Shown here piece after piece: positions 51,029-62,100 of a DNA stretch of 64,000 nt (its first letter is position 1; each line of letters opens with the position of its first letter). The position numbers and the translations under genes were made by a program. The notes under the pieces are model-generated. The model made no database searches and was not told the DNA's origin. It was given only the letters and a program-made list of their open reading frames with translations. Origin of the DNA: Methanobrevibacter sp. YE315 (GTDB lineage Archaea > Methanobacteriota > Methanobacteria > Methanobacteriales > Methanobacteriaceae); the NCBI RefSeq assembly GCF_001548675.1, contig NZ_CP010834.1:500001-564000 (forward strand). The letters run 5' to 3'.

Positions 51029-51678
51029 TCTATCAAATTTTTAATGTGGTAAATTAATTCCTTTGCATCTTCCTTTTTAATGTCATCTGAAGTGCGGATA
51101 AAGTCAATCAACTGTGCTTTTTTATCATCGTTCAAGCCGGATTCGGCTAAAGTTTTGGCGTAGGTCCTTTGCGGATAAAAAGTTTCCTTGGTGATTTCAA
51201 TCAGTTCATCCTTTTCTGCTTCTGTGATGATGTTTTCACGAACGGAATTGCTGAAAACATAATCCATGCTTATTAAAGGCACGGAAAGAGCTTCCAATGT
51301 TTCTGAATCAAGCATTACAGCAACATCGTCATCAGATATGATATTGCCGCTCGCATATTCGTTGTAGCAATAGCCAATACCGACCATGCCCAAGCTATCG
51401 AGTTCTGATGCTCTTAAGGCACCCATGCTGGAAGCGCCGAATACTTTAACTCCTTTTTTCAGCACGTCAAGGATTTCCCTGTGGCCTACGGCGGAGTTTT
51501 GGTGAAATACTCCGTCGATTATCCCTATGATGTCAGGATTCTCTTTCATGTCATGGCCTAAATCGCCACGCTTTATTGGTCTTTTGTAGATTACTTCAAT
51601 ATCATCATGTGAATCTAAAATAGCTTTCGCTTCTTCAAAAGGAAGGGATAATCCAGTGTAGATTATGACTTTTACCAT
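51025..51678 (-). CDS. TfuA-like McrA thioamidation protein
   Basis: A 217-residue TfuA-domain protein; the GIIDGVFHQNSAVGHREIL and KVFGASSMGALRASEL segments are diagnostic. In methanogens TfuA works with YcaO to convert a glycine of methyl-coenzyme M reductase subunit A to thioglycine. It lies four bases after ycaO and overlaps the LarE-like gene, so the three are one transcript. Confidence 0.87.
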   Translation of the reverse strand: MVKVIIYTGLSLPFEEAKAILDSHDDIEVIYKRPIKRGDLGHDMKENPDIIGIIDGVFHQNSAVGHREILDVLKKGVKVFGASSMGALRASELDSLGMVGIGYCYNEYASGNIISDDDVAVMLDSETLEALSVPLISMDYVFSNSVRENIITEAEKDELIEITKETFYPQRTYAKTLAESGLNDDKKAQLIDFIRTSDDIKKEDAKELIYHIKNLIE

Positions 51679-51682
51679 TGTA

Positions 51683-52885
51683 TCATACTCTTAAAAATCT
51701 GTAGCCTGCACGTTCTGGATCAAGTGCATAAAGTTCCATTTCAGGAATGATTATTCTAACAACACTCACATCGAGCTCAGGTCTTGTCAAATCAGTATAT
51801 AAAATCTGTTTGATGTCATTTGCCATTAACTCTTCTTTAACAATATCAATATCTTCACTAACTGATGTTGTGGATTTGTTTTCAATGTCCTGAAGGTTAA
51901 TTTTCTCTTCTTCCTCTTTGAAATAGAACTTATTGATTCTTTTCATTCTTTCATAGCCTGCTTCGCGTGCAAAATCAGCTCTTACGGTATCTTCACGAGC
52001 ACCATTAATCTGTGTTGCTCTGCTTTGGGCAACTTCAGTCAATGCCCTTAGAATTGCAACTTCAGGATCCAGGTGTGTACCCATTCCTAAAGTCAAAAGA
52101 CCCGCATCCCTTGTAATGGTATCGTCAGCTGAAGCGGCTATTGTGGGGATTTCGATATCTGCTGTAAAATCCATTAATTTGATTTTGATGCCATTGGATT
52201 CGAATTTATCAATCGTTTCATTGATCAATTCACTTTCAATGCTGTCTGTATTGATTTGTGCATAATTTTTATGTGTCAATTCAAAGATGCTCCATGCATC
52301 CCTTTCAATAACCTCAAACATCCCATGTAATATTGCTTCTTCCAGGATATTTCCTGAAGCAAGGCCATTGGTATTTGACTTGAATAAGCTTTGTATGCTT
52401 GCGTCATGAGTGTAAGGATGAAAAACCGCATTTGATGGAACATAATAATCATTGCCCGAAATCAAATCATGAGCCAAATTCCATTCTAAAGTTAAATTTC
52501 CAATATCTTCTTTTTCGAATTTTTGAGGTAAATTCAAAGATTTTGGATTTACATAATCTCCCTTTTGGCCAATCTCGTCTATGGTTGCAATTATTGTTTC
52601 ATCACGGTCCTGTTTTTCAGCGGAGTATCTTTCGAAACCTTCCATCATCGCAGATGCTTTCGCATGGTCTTTTGAAACTCCTTTACCACCATAGATGCTG
52701 ATTGCACCATCTTCTGCAGTAGGTCTGATTGCAGTATAGACAGGCATTCCAATTCTATCCAAATCTGTAATGTCTGCTATACGTGTGATTCCGGCAGTTT
52801 TCAATTTATCTTCATTAATTTCGATTGTTTTTTTAGGAGCAATAATCCTATGAGTTCCTTCAAAATATGTAAGTTTTCCAGTCAT
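51683..52885 (-). CDS. ycaO: YcaO-type McrA-glycine thioamidation protein
   Basis: A 400-residue YcaO enzyme. The ATP-binding set is seen in ASAMMEGFERYSAE and in LHGMFEVIERDAW, which hold the conserved Glu and Arg residues. YcaO phosphorylates the peptide amide so that sulfide can replace oxygen. With TfuA next door and no peptide precursor gene nearby, the target is most likely McrA rather than a RiPP. One base separates its start from the M50 gene stop. Confidence 0.9.
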   Translation of the reverse strand: MTGKLTYFEGTHRIIAPKKTIEINEDKLKTAGITRIADITDLDRIGMPVYTAIRPTAEDGAISIYGGKGVSKDHAKASAMMEGFERYSAEKQDRDETIIATIDEIGQKGDYVNPKSLNLPQKFEKEDIGNLTLEWNLAHDLISGNDYYVPSNAVFHPYTHDASIQSLFKSNTNGLASGNILEEAILHGMFEVIERDAWSIFELTHKNYAQINTDSIESELINETIDKFESNGIKIKLMDFTADIEIPTIAASADDTITRDAGLLTLGMGTHLDPEVAILRALTEVAQSRATQINGAREDTVRADFAREAGYERMKRINKFYFKEEEEKINLQDIENKSTTSVSEDIDIVKEELMANDIKQILYTDLTRPELDVSVVRIIIPEMELYALDPERAGYRFLRV

Positions 52886-52886
52886 T

Positions 52887-53528
52887 TTAAAATCCTATAA
52901 TTAATCTAACAATATTCACAACACCCATTGTCATTGACATTAAAGTCAATATGGCTGCAATTGCAATTGTAATGATCCAGATTCCGAAATTCCATCTTAG
53001 TACTTTGGATCCGTCAAGATTTCCTATTGGCAATAAGTTGAATACAGCTAAAAAACTGTTGATTGAGTATCCAACTGCACAAACAATAAAAATTATTGCA
53101 TAAGTTTCGGAATAAGCTGCGCTTGTATAAACCATTGTCGCAATCGCTAAGAAAATTAGCGCCAATATGATATTTACAATAGGTCCTGCAATGGATATTT
53201 TACCGTTAATCTCATCAGTCATGTAATTTGCATAGGTGTAAACGGCACCAGGTGCTGCAAATACGAAACCAAAAAATGATGTAATTAATGCAATTAGCAA
53301 TCCTTGTGGCCATAATTTAAATTCAGCCCAATAACCGTATTTCATGGATACGAATTTGTGTCCGAGCTCATGTAAGATAAATCCGGCACCTACACCAACC
53401 ATGACAATAGGTAACATGGAAATGGCTGCATTAATGTCCCCTCTGCCATTCACTATTGCAAAACAAAGAGAAATAACGACAAATGCAATTATTAAATCTC
53501 TCACTTCATTACTTGTAAATTTGAACAT
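52887..53528 (-). CDS. Site-2 protease family (M50) membrane protein
   Basis: A 213-residue intramembrane metalloprotease. The zinc motif HELGH lies near residue 53-57 and the second metal motif NLDG in LLPIGNLDG, both within membrane segments. Start ATG 53528 is chosen over one 69 bases upstream that would invade the neighbouring promoter. Site-2 proteases cut membrane-bound regulators. Only one base lies before ycaO, so the gene heads the M50-ycaO-tfuA-larE operon. Confidence 0.85.
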   Translation of the reverse strand: MFKFTSNEVRDLIIAFVVISLCFAIVNGRGDINAAISMLPIVMVGVGAGFILHELGHKFVSMKYGYWAEFKLWPQGLLIALITSFFGFVFAAPGAVYTYANYMTDEINGKISIAGPIVNIILALIFLAIATMVYTSAAYSETYAIIFIVCAVGYSINSFLAVFNLLPIGNLDGSKVLRWNFGIWIITIAIAAILTLMSMTMGVVNIVRLIIGF

Positions 53529-53577
53529 GATTTTAAAATATCTAATTTTATATATAAAGTTTTTTCTAATATTAATT

Positions 53578-54591
53578 ATGGAATTACATATTGACAATAT
53601 TTTAAAAGACTTGGAAAAGGATGATTTTCAAGCTTATTTGCTCACAAAATTTACAAATGTGGAATATATTTCAAATTATAAACCGACCAGTTTTGCCTTT
53701 TGTTTTATAAAAGAAAATCCAGTTATCTATGCATCAGGAATGGATATGGAAATAGCCAATCGAGATTCCACAATTGAGGTCAAAAAATATGAATCATACG
53801 AGGTAATGATTGAGGAGTTAAAAAAGGAAGGAATAATGAATCTGGCTATTGAGCCCAGTTTGCCTTTCAGCACATATATTAAATTTAGGGATGATTTTGA
53901 AATCGATTCAAAAACTTACATTGACAAGCAAAGAATGATCAAGACACCTCAAGAGATTGAGAAAATCACAAAAGCGACTGAAATTGCTCAAAAATCTTTT
54001 TTACAATTGGATATTTTAAACAATTCAGGTACAGAAAAGGAGGTTGCTTTTGATCTTGTAAGAAATATGATTGAGAATGGTGCTTCAAAAGAGTCTTTTG
54101 ACACAATTGTCACAAGTGGTGCCGAATCAAGTCTACCCCATGCAATTCCTCAGAATAAACTACTGCAACAGCCAATTTTGATTGATTGGGGCGCTATTTT
54201 TGATAGTTATTGTTCCGATAATACACGTACAATGGTTTACACAGAACGCCAACAGGAAATTTGGGATATTGTGGCTGAAGCACATGACAAATCCATCAAA
54301 GCTATAAAACCTGGACTCAAATGTTGTGAAATAGATAAGGTTGCCCGCGACATTATTAAAGATTATGACTATGGCGATAAATTCATTCATTCAACAGGAC
54401 ATAGCTTAGGCCTTGACATTCACGAAACTCCTGGATTTTCAATGCGTGATGAAACTATAATTGAAAAAGGAATGGTTATAACTGTAGAGCCAGGAATATA
54501 CTTGGAAGGTGAATTCGGAGTTCGCCTAGAAGATACAGTAGCCGTTTCAAAAAAAGGAAATGTCATTGGTGATTTGCCGTTAAGAATATGA
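53578..54591 (+). CDS. M24-family Xaa-Pro peptidase
   Basis: A 337-residue M24 aminopeptidase P/prolidase type protein. Metal ligands are in IDWGAIFDSYCSDNTR (two Asp), THSLG-type STGHSLGLDIHE (His), VEPGIYL and RLEDT (two Glu). The start at MELHIDN fits the family; the frame is open further upstream but through the divergent gene. Only 49 bases separate it from the M50 gene, so the promoters face apart. Likely a dipeptidase for Pro-containing peptides. Confidence 0.87.
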   Translation: MELHIDNILKDLEKDDFQAYLLTKFTNVEYISNYKPTSFAFCFIKENPVIYASGMDMEIANRDSTIEVKKYESYEVMIEELKKEGIMNLAIEPSLPFSTYIKFRDDFEIDSKTYIDKQRMIKTPQEIEKITKATEIAQKSFLQLDILNNSGTEKEVAFDLVRNMIENGASKESFDTIVTSGAESSLPHAIPQNKLLQQPILIDWGAIFDSYCSDNTRTMVYTERQQEIWDIVAEAHDKSIKAIKPGLKCCEIDKVARDIIKDYDYGDKFIHSTGHSLGLDIHETPGFSMRDETIIEKGMVITVEPGIYLEGEFGVRLEDTVAVSKKGNVIGDLPLRI

Positions 54592-54596
54592 TTTTT

Positions 54597-55235
54597 TCAG
54601 ATTTGGAATAGATCATCAACTGAATATTTAATGACATCTTTAACATTGGATTTTGCGCAAACCGCTAGTTTGTAGTCATTAAGGTCAAACAATGAAAATT
54701 TCAAATCGTCATTATCATTTTTAAGTCTGATTTCTTTGTCTAAAATTATTTCAAATTTATCTAAATCCAAGTTAAAACCCAAACCAGTATATTTCATATA
54801 GCTTTCTTTTAAAACCCAATATCTGAAGAATTCATCTTGGGGATTTTTGGATTTGATAATGTTTTTGTATTCGCTGTTAAAAAAGAAATTTTTCGCTATA
54901 TCCAATTCAATTGAATAATCTATTAGCTCAATATCAAGCCCAACTTCACGGTCGGATATTGCACAGGCAACCAGTTTGCCTGAGTGGCTTAGGTTAAAAT
55001 AAATATTTTCATAATTTGAGATGTATGCCTTACCAAATTCACCAATTTCAAAAATAGGATTCTCAATGCATTCTTCTTTAAGCAATTTATCTAAAAGAAA
55101 ATAAGCTCCAGCACTGAGTTTTTTATCTTTTTCAAATTTAAAGTTATCAACCTTATTTTTTCTAGTTTCAGGTAATAATCCATATGTTTTAGATAAATCT
55201 AACTCATCAATATTGCAATAAGCTACTTTTATCAT
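54597..55235 (-). CDS. 4'-phosphopantetheinyl transferase (Sfp type)
   Basis: A 212-residue Sfp-type PPTase that would turn apo carrier domains into the holo form. It shows FNLSHSG, VGLDIELID with the magnesium Asp and Glu, and YWVLKESYMKYTG. Archaea have no fatty acid synthase ACP, so the NRPS 900 bases away, with its two T domains, is the natural substrate. It converges with the M24 gene. Confidence 0.88.
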   Translation of the reverse strand: MIKVAYCNIDELDLSKTYGLLPETRKNKVDNFKFEKDKKLSAGAYFLLDKLLKEECIENPIFEIGEFGKAYISNYENIYFNLSHSGKLVACAISDREVGLDIELIDYSIELDIAKNFFFNSEYKNIIKSKNPQDEFFRYWVLKESYMKYTGLGFNLDLDKFEIILDKEIRLKNDNDDLKFSLFDLNDYKLAVCAKSNVKDVIKYSVDDLFQI

Positions 55236-55371
55236 GTTCTATCTCTATTTTATTTCTGCAAGGATGCTTAAAGAACTGGATAGGGAAATGATGATTCCAA
55301 AACATATAATGGGGGAAATTAAATGCTAAACAATAAATCAAAATAAAAAGTGTATTTAAGTTCTGATTTTA

Positions 55372-55749
55372 TTATTTCAATTTTTTAATAATTTTCAAAT
55401 GATTTTCTCCATTGACATGATTGTAATAAATGCCATCGGACAGTTCTTTTGTTAAAAATATTCCAAGACCCCCAATTCTAGCATCATCAATATCATAGGG
55501 GGGTTCAGGTTTTTCTTTAAGTAGAGGATTGAATTCTATGCCGTTGTCAATAAATTCAATTGTTAATGTAGTATCTTCACATTTCGCATTAACTTTAATG
55601 AGTTTTGTTTTTGAATAATTGACAATGTTGACAAAAATTTCTTCAATAATTAAATTTACCTGAAGGTTTTCTTCAGGAAGTTCATTTAAAATAAACTCGT
55701 TTAAAGTATATAATTCATTTAATTCTGGTTTTAGGGTTATTGAGTTCAT
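55372..55749 (-). CDS. RsbW/SpoIIAB-like ATP-binding protein
   Basis: A 125-residue GHKL ATPase of the anti-sigma kinase type. The N-box has Glu37 and Asn41 (IIEEIFVNIVN), the G1 box is DNG (68-70), and the G2 Gly-rich stretch is GGLGIFL (93-99). In bacteria such proteins bind a sigma factor and phosphorylate a STAS partner. The preceding STAS gene overlaps by four bases. Archaea lack these sigma factors, so the controlled target must differ. Confidence 0.83.
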   Translation of the reverse strand: MNSITLKPELNELYTLNEFILNELPEENLQVNLIIEEIFVNIVNYSKTKLIKVNAKCEDTTLTIEFIDNGIEFNPLLKEKPEPPYDIDDARIGGLGIFLTKELSDGIYYNHVNGENHLKIIKKLK

Positions 55750-56045
55750 TCTATCTTTAAGATTTTATCAAAACCGGACATTCTAAATATTTCACCGATT
55801 GTGTCGTTAACATTTGTAATAACAAATGGAATGTCATCTGCTTTTAATTTCTTTTGTGTTGAAATTAGAACTCTAAGTCCAGCACTTGAAATGTATTCTA
55901 CATCAGAAAAATCTAAGGTTAATGAGTCGAAATTACCCATTTCGTCTTGAATTTCTTTATCTAACTCTTGTGATGTGATAGTATCGATACGGCCTTCAAT
56001 ATTCAATGTTAATTCTTTTTCGTTGTAATTTTTTGTTATTTCCAT
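55746..56045 (-). CDS. STAS-domain anti-anti-sigma-like protein
   Basis: A 99-residue STAS protein of the RsbV/SpoIIAA kind. Ser54 in YISSAGLR aligns with the Ser phosphorylated by the kinase partner. The start at 56045 leaves AAGGG six bases upstream; an ATG six bases before touches that site. Coupled with the RsbW-like gene and divergent from the NRPS by 71 bases. Confidence 0.85.
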   Translation of the reverse strand: MEITKNYNEKELTLNIEGRIDTITSQELDKEIQDEMGNFDSLTLDFSDVEYISSAGLRVLISTQKKLKADDIPFVITNVNDTIGEIFRMSGFDKILKIE

Positions 56046-56116
56046 TTTCATCCCTTATTTCAAGTAAATTTAATTCTCAAAAAATATTAAATATTATTCA
56101 TATTATAATATATTTT
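56046..56116. promoter_or_regulatory. Divergent promoter region of the STAS/RsbW pair and the NRPS
   Basis: Seventy-one AT-rich bases. AAAATATTAAATATT at about 56077-56091 is placed about 30 bases before the NRPS ATG, with no Shine-Dalgarno, so the NRPS mRNA could be leaderless. The STAS gene has AAGGG on the other strand. Regulators could act on both genes here. Confidence 0.4.
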
Positions 56117-59100
56117 ATGGATGTTATAGTACAAAAGTATTATTATGATTTGATAAGTTCTTTTGATTTTGCAACTACAATTTCACCAGATGTAAAAGAT
56201 AAAGAAACAAAATATGAAATTAAATCAACTTATTATAATGAAAAAATTAAGGAACTAAAGAAAGAATTTGATTCTTCAGAAAGAGATCTTTTTTTATCAG
56301 TATTTTTATTTAATCTAGTCAAATTTTCATTTTCAAAAGATATTTTGATAGCTTACAATAAGCAAGCTGCAGGATATCATTTCGACACGGATTTGACTGT
56401 TGAAGAGTATATCTATGATTTCAAATCCCAATTTAAGGATTTTCATGATTATGATTATTTGGATTTTGAAAGCGAAATCCTATTTTCAACACAGGATTAC
56501 AATAAAGAAGATTACAAATTCATCTTTTCATATGATGAAAAGGAAATAACTGTCGAATATGATTCAGCATACTACTCCGATGAGCTGATTGACGCATTTT
56601 TATCTGCATTCAATGTCCTGATTGAAAAATTCAGCAGCAATCATCACGAATCATTAAAGAACATTTCCATCGTGGAAAACATTGATTTGGATGAAGGCTT
56701 TGAAGTCAAATTAGCAAATGAAGGATTGATAAATAAGATATTTGAAAATGCCGTTAGTGAAGATCCTGATAAGGTGATTTTATACACTGAAGATGGGGAA
56801 TTCACTTACGATGAGCTTAATAAAAAAGCCAATAGGATAGCTAATGCATTGCTCAAAAGGGGTCTTGAAGTTGAAGATAGGGTAATGCTCATGATGAGGC
56901 GTAACAGCGAATTGATAGCCAGCGTACTCGGTACTGTTAAAGCGGGTGGGGCATTCATCCCAATCGATCCGAACTATCCGAAACATAGAATTGACCAAAT
57001 GCTTGAAGATAGTGAATCCAAATTTGTTATAACCAATAAGGATGTTACCTACGAAGGCGAAAACGGAGTGCACGTATCAAAATTGCTTGAAGAAGAAGAT
57101 GATACAAATCCTGATGTTGAACTAACTCCTGATAACCTATGTTTCCTGATTTACACTTCAGGATCCACAGGAAAACCAAAAGGGGTCATGATTACACATA
57201 GGGGAATTTCCAATTATATTGCAAATCATCCGGAAAACGTTCCGATTTATGAACTCAACAGAAGATGTACTAAGTTCGTATCAATTTCCATGATTTCATT
57301 CATTGTATTTTTAAGAGAAATATTCGGAACAATCCTCAATGGTTTGCCGGTCGTATTTACCAATGATGAACAGCTTGTAAATCCATTGGAATTCTACAAG
57401 CTATTTAAGCAGCACAATGCTGATGCATTCGGTGGAACTCCAACAAGATTAATCGAATATTTAAGCATTAAGGAAATTCAAGAATTAGTGAAAGAATGTA
57501 AAATCATAGTTGTCGGGGGAGAAGGATTCCCTCCAATATTATATGACAGATTAAGAGAATTCACCGATGCGGATATCTACAACTCCTATGGGCCAACAGA
57601 GGTTACTATAGCTTCTCATTATAAATTAATCGACAGCAATGAGATTACTGCCGGTTGGAAGATGTTGAATGTTGTTGATAAGATAATGGATATTGACGGC
57701 AATCAGTTACCTCCTTATGTTCCCGGTGATGTCTATGTTGGCGGTGCGGGAATAGCCAGGGGTTATATTAACAATCCTGAACAAACCGAAAAGGTATTCA
57801 TGACTTTAAACGGAATTCCTTATTATAATACTGGTGACTACTGTAAAAAAGACAAAGACGGCGAATTATACGTTTTAGGTCGTAATGATGGACAGATTAA
57901 ACTCAGAGGATTAAGAATCGAACCTTCAGAAATTGAAACATTGATTGCGAAATTTGACAATGTTCTGATTTCAAAAGTGTTGATTAAGAAGGTCAATGAA
58001 ACAGATTATCTGTGCGCATATTTCACAGCAACTGAGAAAATAAATATTGAAGATTTAAAACAGCATTTATTAGATAATCTGCCTGCATATATGCTTCCAT
58101 CATTCTTCACACAATTGGATGCATTTCCAAAAACTCCAAATGGAAAGACAGACTTCAAAAACTTGCCTGATCCTCAATTGGATATGGAAGAGTTCATCGA
58201 TCCTAGAAATGATATTGAACAAGGAATATTTGACATTGTTTCTGAATTGTTAGGCACAGACGATTTCGGTATAAACACAGACTTATTTAAAGTTGGTTTG
58301 ACTTCATTATCTGTAGTTCAGCTAGTTTCTGCCGTTTATGAGCAATTCAATACACAATTGATGGTTACCGACGTGATGAAATATAAAACCATTGAAAATA
58401 TTGCTAAACATATTAATTTCGTTGAAGAGGAGTCACAAGATTTACAGGATTTATATCCATTAACTCAGAATCAATTGGGAGTTTACTTTGATTGTTTGAA
58501 AAATCCGGAAAAACTATCATATAATATTCCTAAAAAAATCGAGTTTAATTCTGAAATCGATGCGGATAAATTAAAACAGGCAATTTGCAAAGCTATTGAT
58601 AACCACCCTTATCTAAAAGCAAAAATCGTGATGTATGAAGGTGGAGTTTATCAACAAAGAAGGGAAATTGAAGTTGATGATTTAATTGAAATTGTCGATG
58701 GTGAAGTTGACATTAAAGACTTTATAAAACCATTCAATCTTGAAGAGGACTTGTTATTCAGATTTAAAATTGTAAATAGTTCAGTTTTACTTGCTGATTT
58801 CCACCATATAATTGTTGACGGTACTTCATTAAACATATTGTTTGATGAAATTGCAAAAATCTATGATGGCAAGGAATATGAATTGGAAGAAGTGGATGGT
58901 TTCGATTATTCATTAAATGAGGCCAAAATTGAAAGTTCTTCAATGTATAAAGAATCAGAACTATTTTTCTTCAATAAAATTAAAGAGTTTGATGAAGCAA
59001 CTTTAATGACTCCTGATTTGAGTGGTGATGAGCATGAGGGTGTTGGTTTAGAGAAGATTCTTTCTTTAGACAAAAATCGTATTGATGATTTCTGTAATAA

Positions 59101-62100
59101 AGTGTCTATCACTCAAAATAATTTATTCTTGGCGGCAACCTCTTTTGTATTGTCCAAATTTGCTTATGATAAGAATTTATTGATTGCAACAATAACTAAT
59201 GGTAGGTTCAATCCAAATCAGCAAAAAACATTGGCAATGATGGTTAAAACACTGCCATTGGCTTTGAATTTAAATTCTGATTTAACTATTGCAGAGTTCT
59301 TTGAATATATAAATAAGGAATGGTTTGATGTATTGTCCCATTCTTCTTATCCTTTAACAAAAATTTCCGATGGATATGGAATTGTTCCGGAATTCGTCTA
59401 TGCATTCCACGGCAATATTGTTGAAGATATTGAAATTGCAGGACAAACTGTCAAAAGACAGTCTTTAGATGAAGATAATCTTAAGTTTAAATTAAACTTA
59501 AATGTTGTTGAAAATGGCGGCGAATATGATGTTTCAATGAAATATAATGATCAATTATATTCCTCTTCATTAATTCAAACATTTTTAGATAGTTTTTCAG
59601 TAATTATAAACAAATTCACAACTTTCAGTCAAGATACTCCTCTGAAAGACATTTCAATTGTTGATTCTAAAGATTTATCAATTGATGATTTGGATTTCCA
59701 AGAGTTGGAGGAGTATAGGTTAAATAAAATATTTGAGAAACAAGTTGAATTGCATCCTGATGAAATTGCAATATATGCTGAAGATGGAGATTATACATTC
59801 AGCGAAATAAATACCAGAGCAAATAAAATAGCTAATGCACTTATTAAACGAGGTGTTGGAGCGGAAGACAAAGTGATGTTTATATTAAAACGTGACAGTA
59901 ATGTTTTCGCTTCCATATTTGGTATTCTAAAATCAGGAGCCGCTTTCATACCTGTGGATTCAGATTATCCTAAAGACAGGGTTGAACATGTTTTAACTGA
60001 CAGTGACGCTAAATTTATCATTATTGACGATATTGTTGATATTAAAAATATTGATTTAAGCGAATATTCAGACAACCTTATACAAATTTCAGAATTGCTT
60101 GAGGAGACTGATGACTCTAACCCGGACCCTGAGTTAAAAGGTGACAATCTCGCATATATCATCTACACTTCCGGTTCAACCGGTCTTCCAAAAGGTGTAA
60201 TGATAGAACACAGAAACCTCGCAAACTTCGTCTATCCTGATCCTAGAAGTGTTTATACTTATGAATTAGCAACTAATGGTAAAAAAGAAGGATATATAGC
60301 TTTATCTATTTCCACAGTTGCATTTGACATGTTACATCAAGAAACAATGACAGCATTAATGAATGGAATTCCAATCGCATTTGCCAATGATGTTGAATAT
60401 AAGGATTCTTTAGCATTATGTGAATTAATTAAAAGGACTGGTGCAAACGTTTATAGTGGAACTCCATCACGTCTATTACATTATTTTGAATTAGAAGATT
60501 TAGGTAAAGAATTTTCTAAATTTAAGATTTTATCTATTGGTGGAGAAGGATTCCCTCCACAATTACTGGATATTTTGGATAATCTTGATGCTAAAGTCTA
60601 TAATATGTATGGACCTACTGAAACAACAGTTGTCTGTAATGCACACCTGATTGATGATGGAAAACTCAATATAGGTAAACCTTATTTCAATGTTTTTGAA
60701 AGCATTATGGATTTAGATGGAAATCCTCTGCCTCCAAATGTAATGGGTGAATTGTATATTGCAGGAGGGGGTGTTTCAAGAGGTTATCTTAATCGCCCAG
60801 AAAATAATGCAAAAGCATATGTGGAAATTAATGGAATTAGATTCTACAGGTCCGGAGATTATGCTAAAGTGGATGAAGATGGAAATATTTCTATCCATGG
60901 ACGTTTAGATAATCAAATTAAATTAAGAGGTTTGAGAATAGAAATTGGTGAAATCGAATCAGTTATCTCTGAATTTGAACCTATTAACTCTGTTGCCGTA
61001 GTTGTTAAAAAGATTAAAAATAATGATCATTTGTGCGCATATTTCACAGTTAATGAAAAATATAAAGCTAAATATCGTGATTCAAATGAATTTTCATTTG
61101 ATATTGAAGAATTAAAAGCTGTTCTTTCTGAAAAATTAACATATTATATGGTTCCTACAGTTTATATGGAATTAGATGAAATGCCGCAAACTTTAAACGG
61201 CAAAACTGATTTGAAAAATCTCCCTGAGCCGGAATTAATCTCAGAGTATGTCGCCCCTAAAAATGAAGTTGAAGGATTCTTTGCAAACGTATTTGCAGAA
61301 ATTTTGGATCTTGATGAAGTAAGCGTAACCGATAATTTCTTTGAAATTGGTGGTACTTCTCTTCTTGTAACTAAAATTACAATGGAGGCTTTAAATAGGG
61401 GTTATGAATTAACTTATGGTGATGTATTTAAAAATCCTACTCCAAGATTGCTTTCAGAACTGATTTCATCAAATCATTTCACAGAATCTAGTGAGGAAAT
61501 CAAATATGATTATTCAGGCATTGACAACTTGTTAAAGAAAAACAATCTAACCTCATTTATAAATGGTGAATTGGAAGATGATTTAGGTGATGTCTTATTA
61601 ACCGGAGCTACTGGATTTTTAGGAATTCACGTTTTAAGAGAACTTTTAGAAAGTGAGACAGGTAAGATTTATTGTTTATTAAGATCCAAAGCACATTTAT
61701 CTGCTACTGATAGACTTAAATCTTTAGTATTCTATTATTTTGAAGATAGCGTTGATGAAAACATATTTGATGAAAGAGTAGAAGTAATTGAAGGAGACAT
61801 TACTGACTTCAAGTATTTTGAAAATATCGTCTCATTAAATATCGATACTGTTGTCAATTGTGCTGCAAATGTAAAGCATTTCTCATCTGGAACTGATATT
61901 GAAGATATCAATTTAGGTGGGGTAATTAATGGATTGAAATTCGCTAAAATGAAAAATGCCAAATACGTTCAAGTTTCAACATATAGTGTTGCTGGAGAAA
62001 GTATTAATAATTTCCCACCATTGGATGTTGCTTTTACTGAAAACGACTTGTTCATTGGTCAGGGAATTGATAATCAGTATATTAGCAGCAAATTCCTGGC

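Noticed and set aside
53344-53577. Upstream extension of the M24 peptidase by 78 codons
   Set aside because: It runs antisense through the start of the M50 gene, has membrane-like low-quality sequence, and the family starts at MELHIDN-like positions.
55234-55329. 31-codon open frame between the PPTase and RsbW-like genes
   Set aside because: Too short, no family, and its start is antisense to the PPTase start codon; possible relic but not supportable.
56006-56116. Upstream extension of the NRPS by 37 codons
   Set aside because: It crosses the STAS gene start and its promoter and has no homology to a condensation domain.
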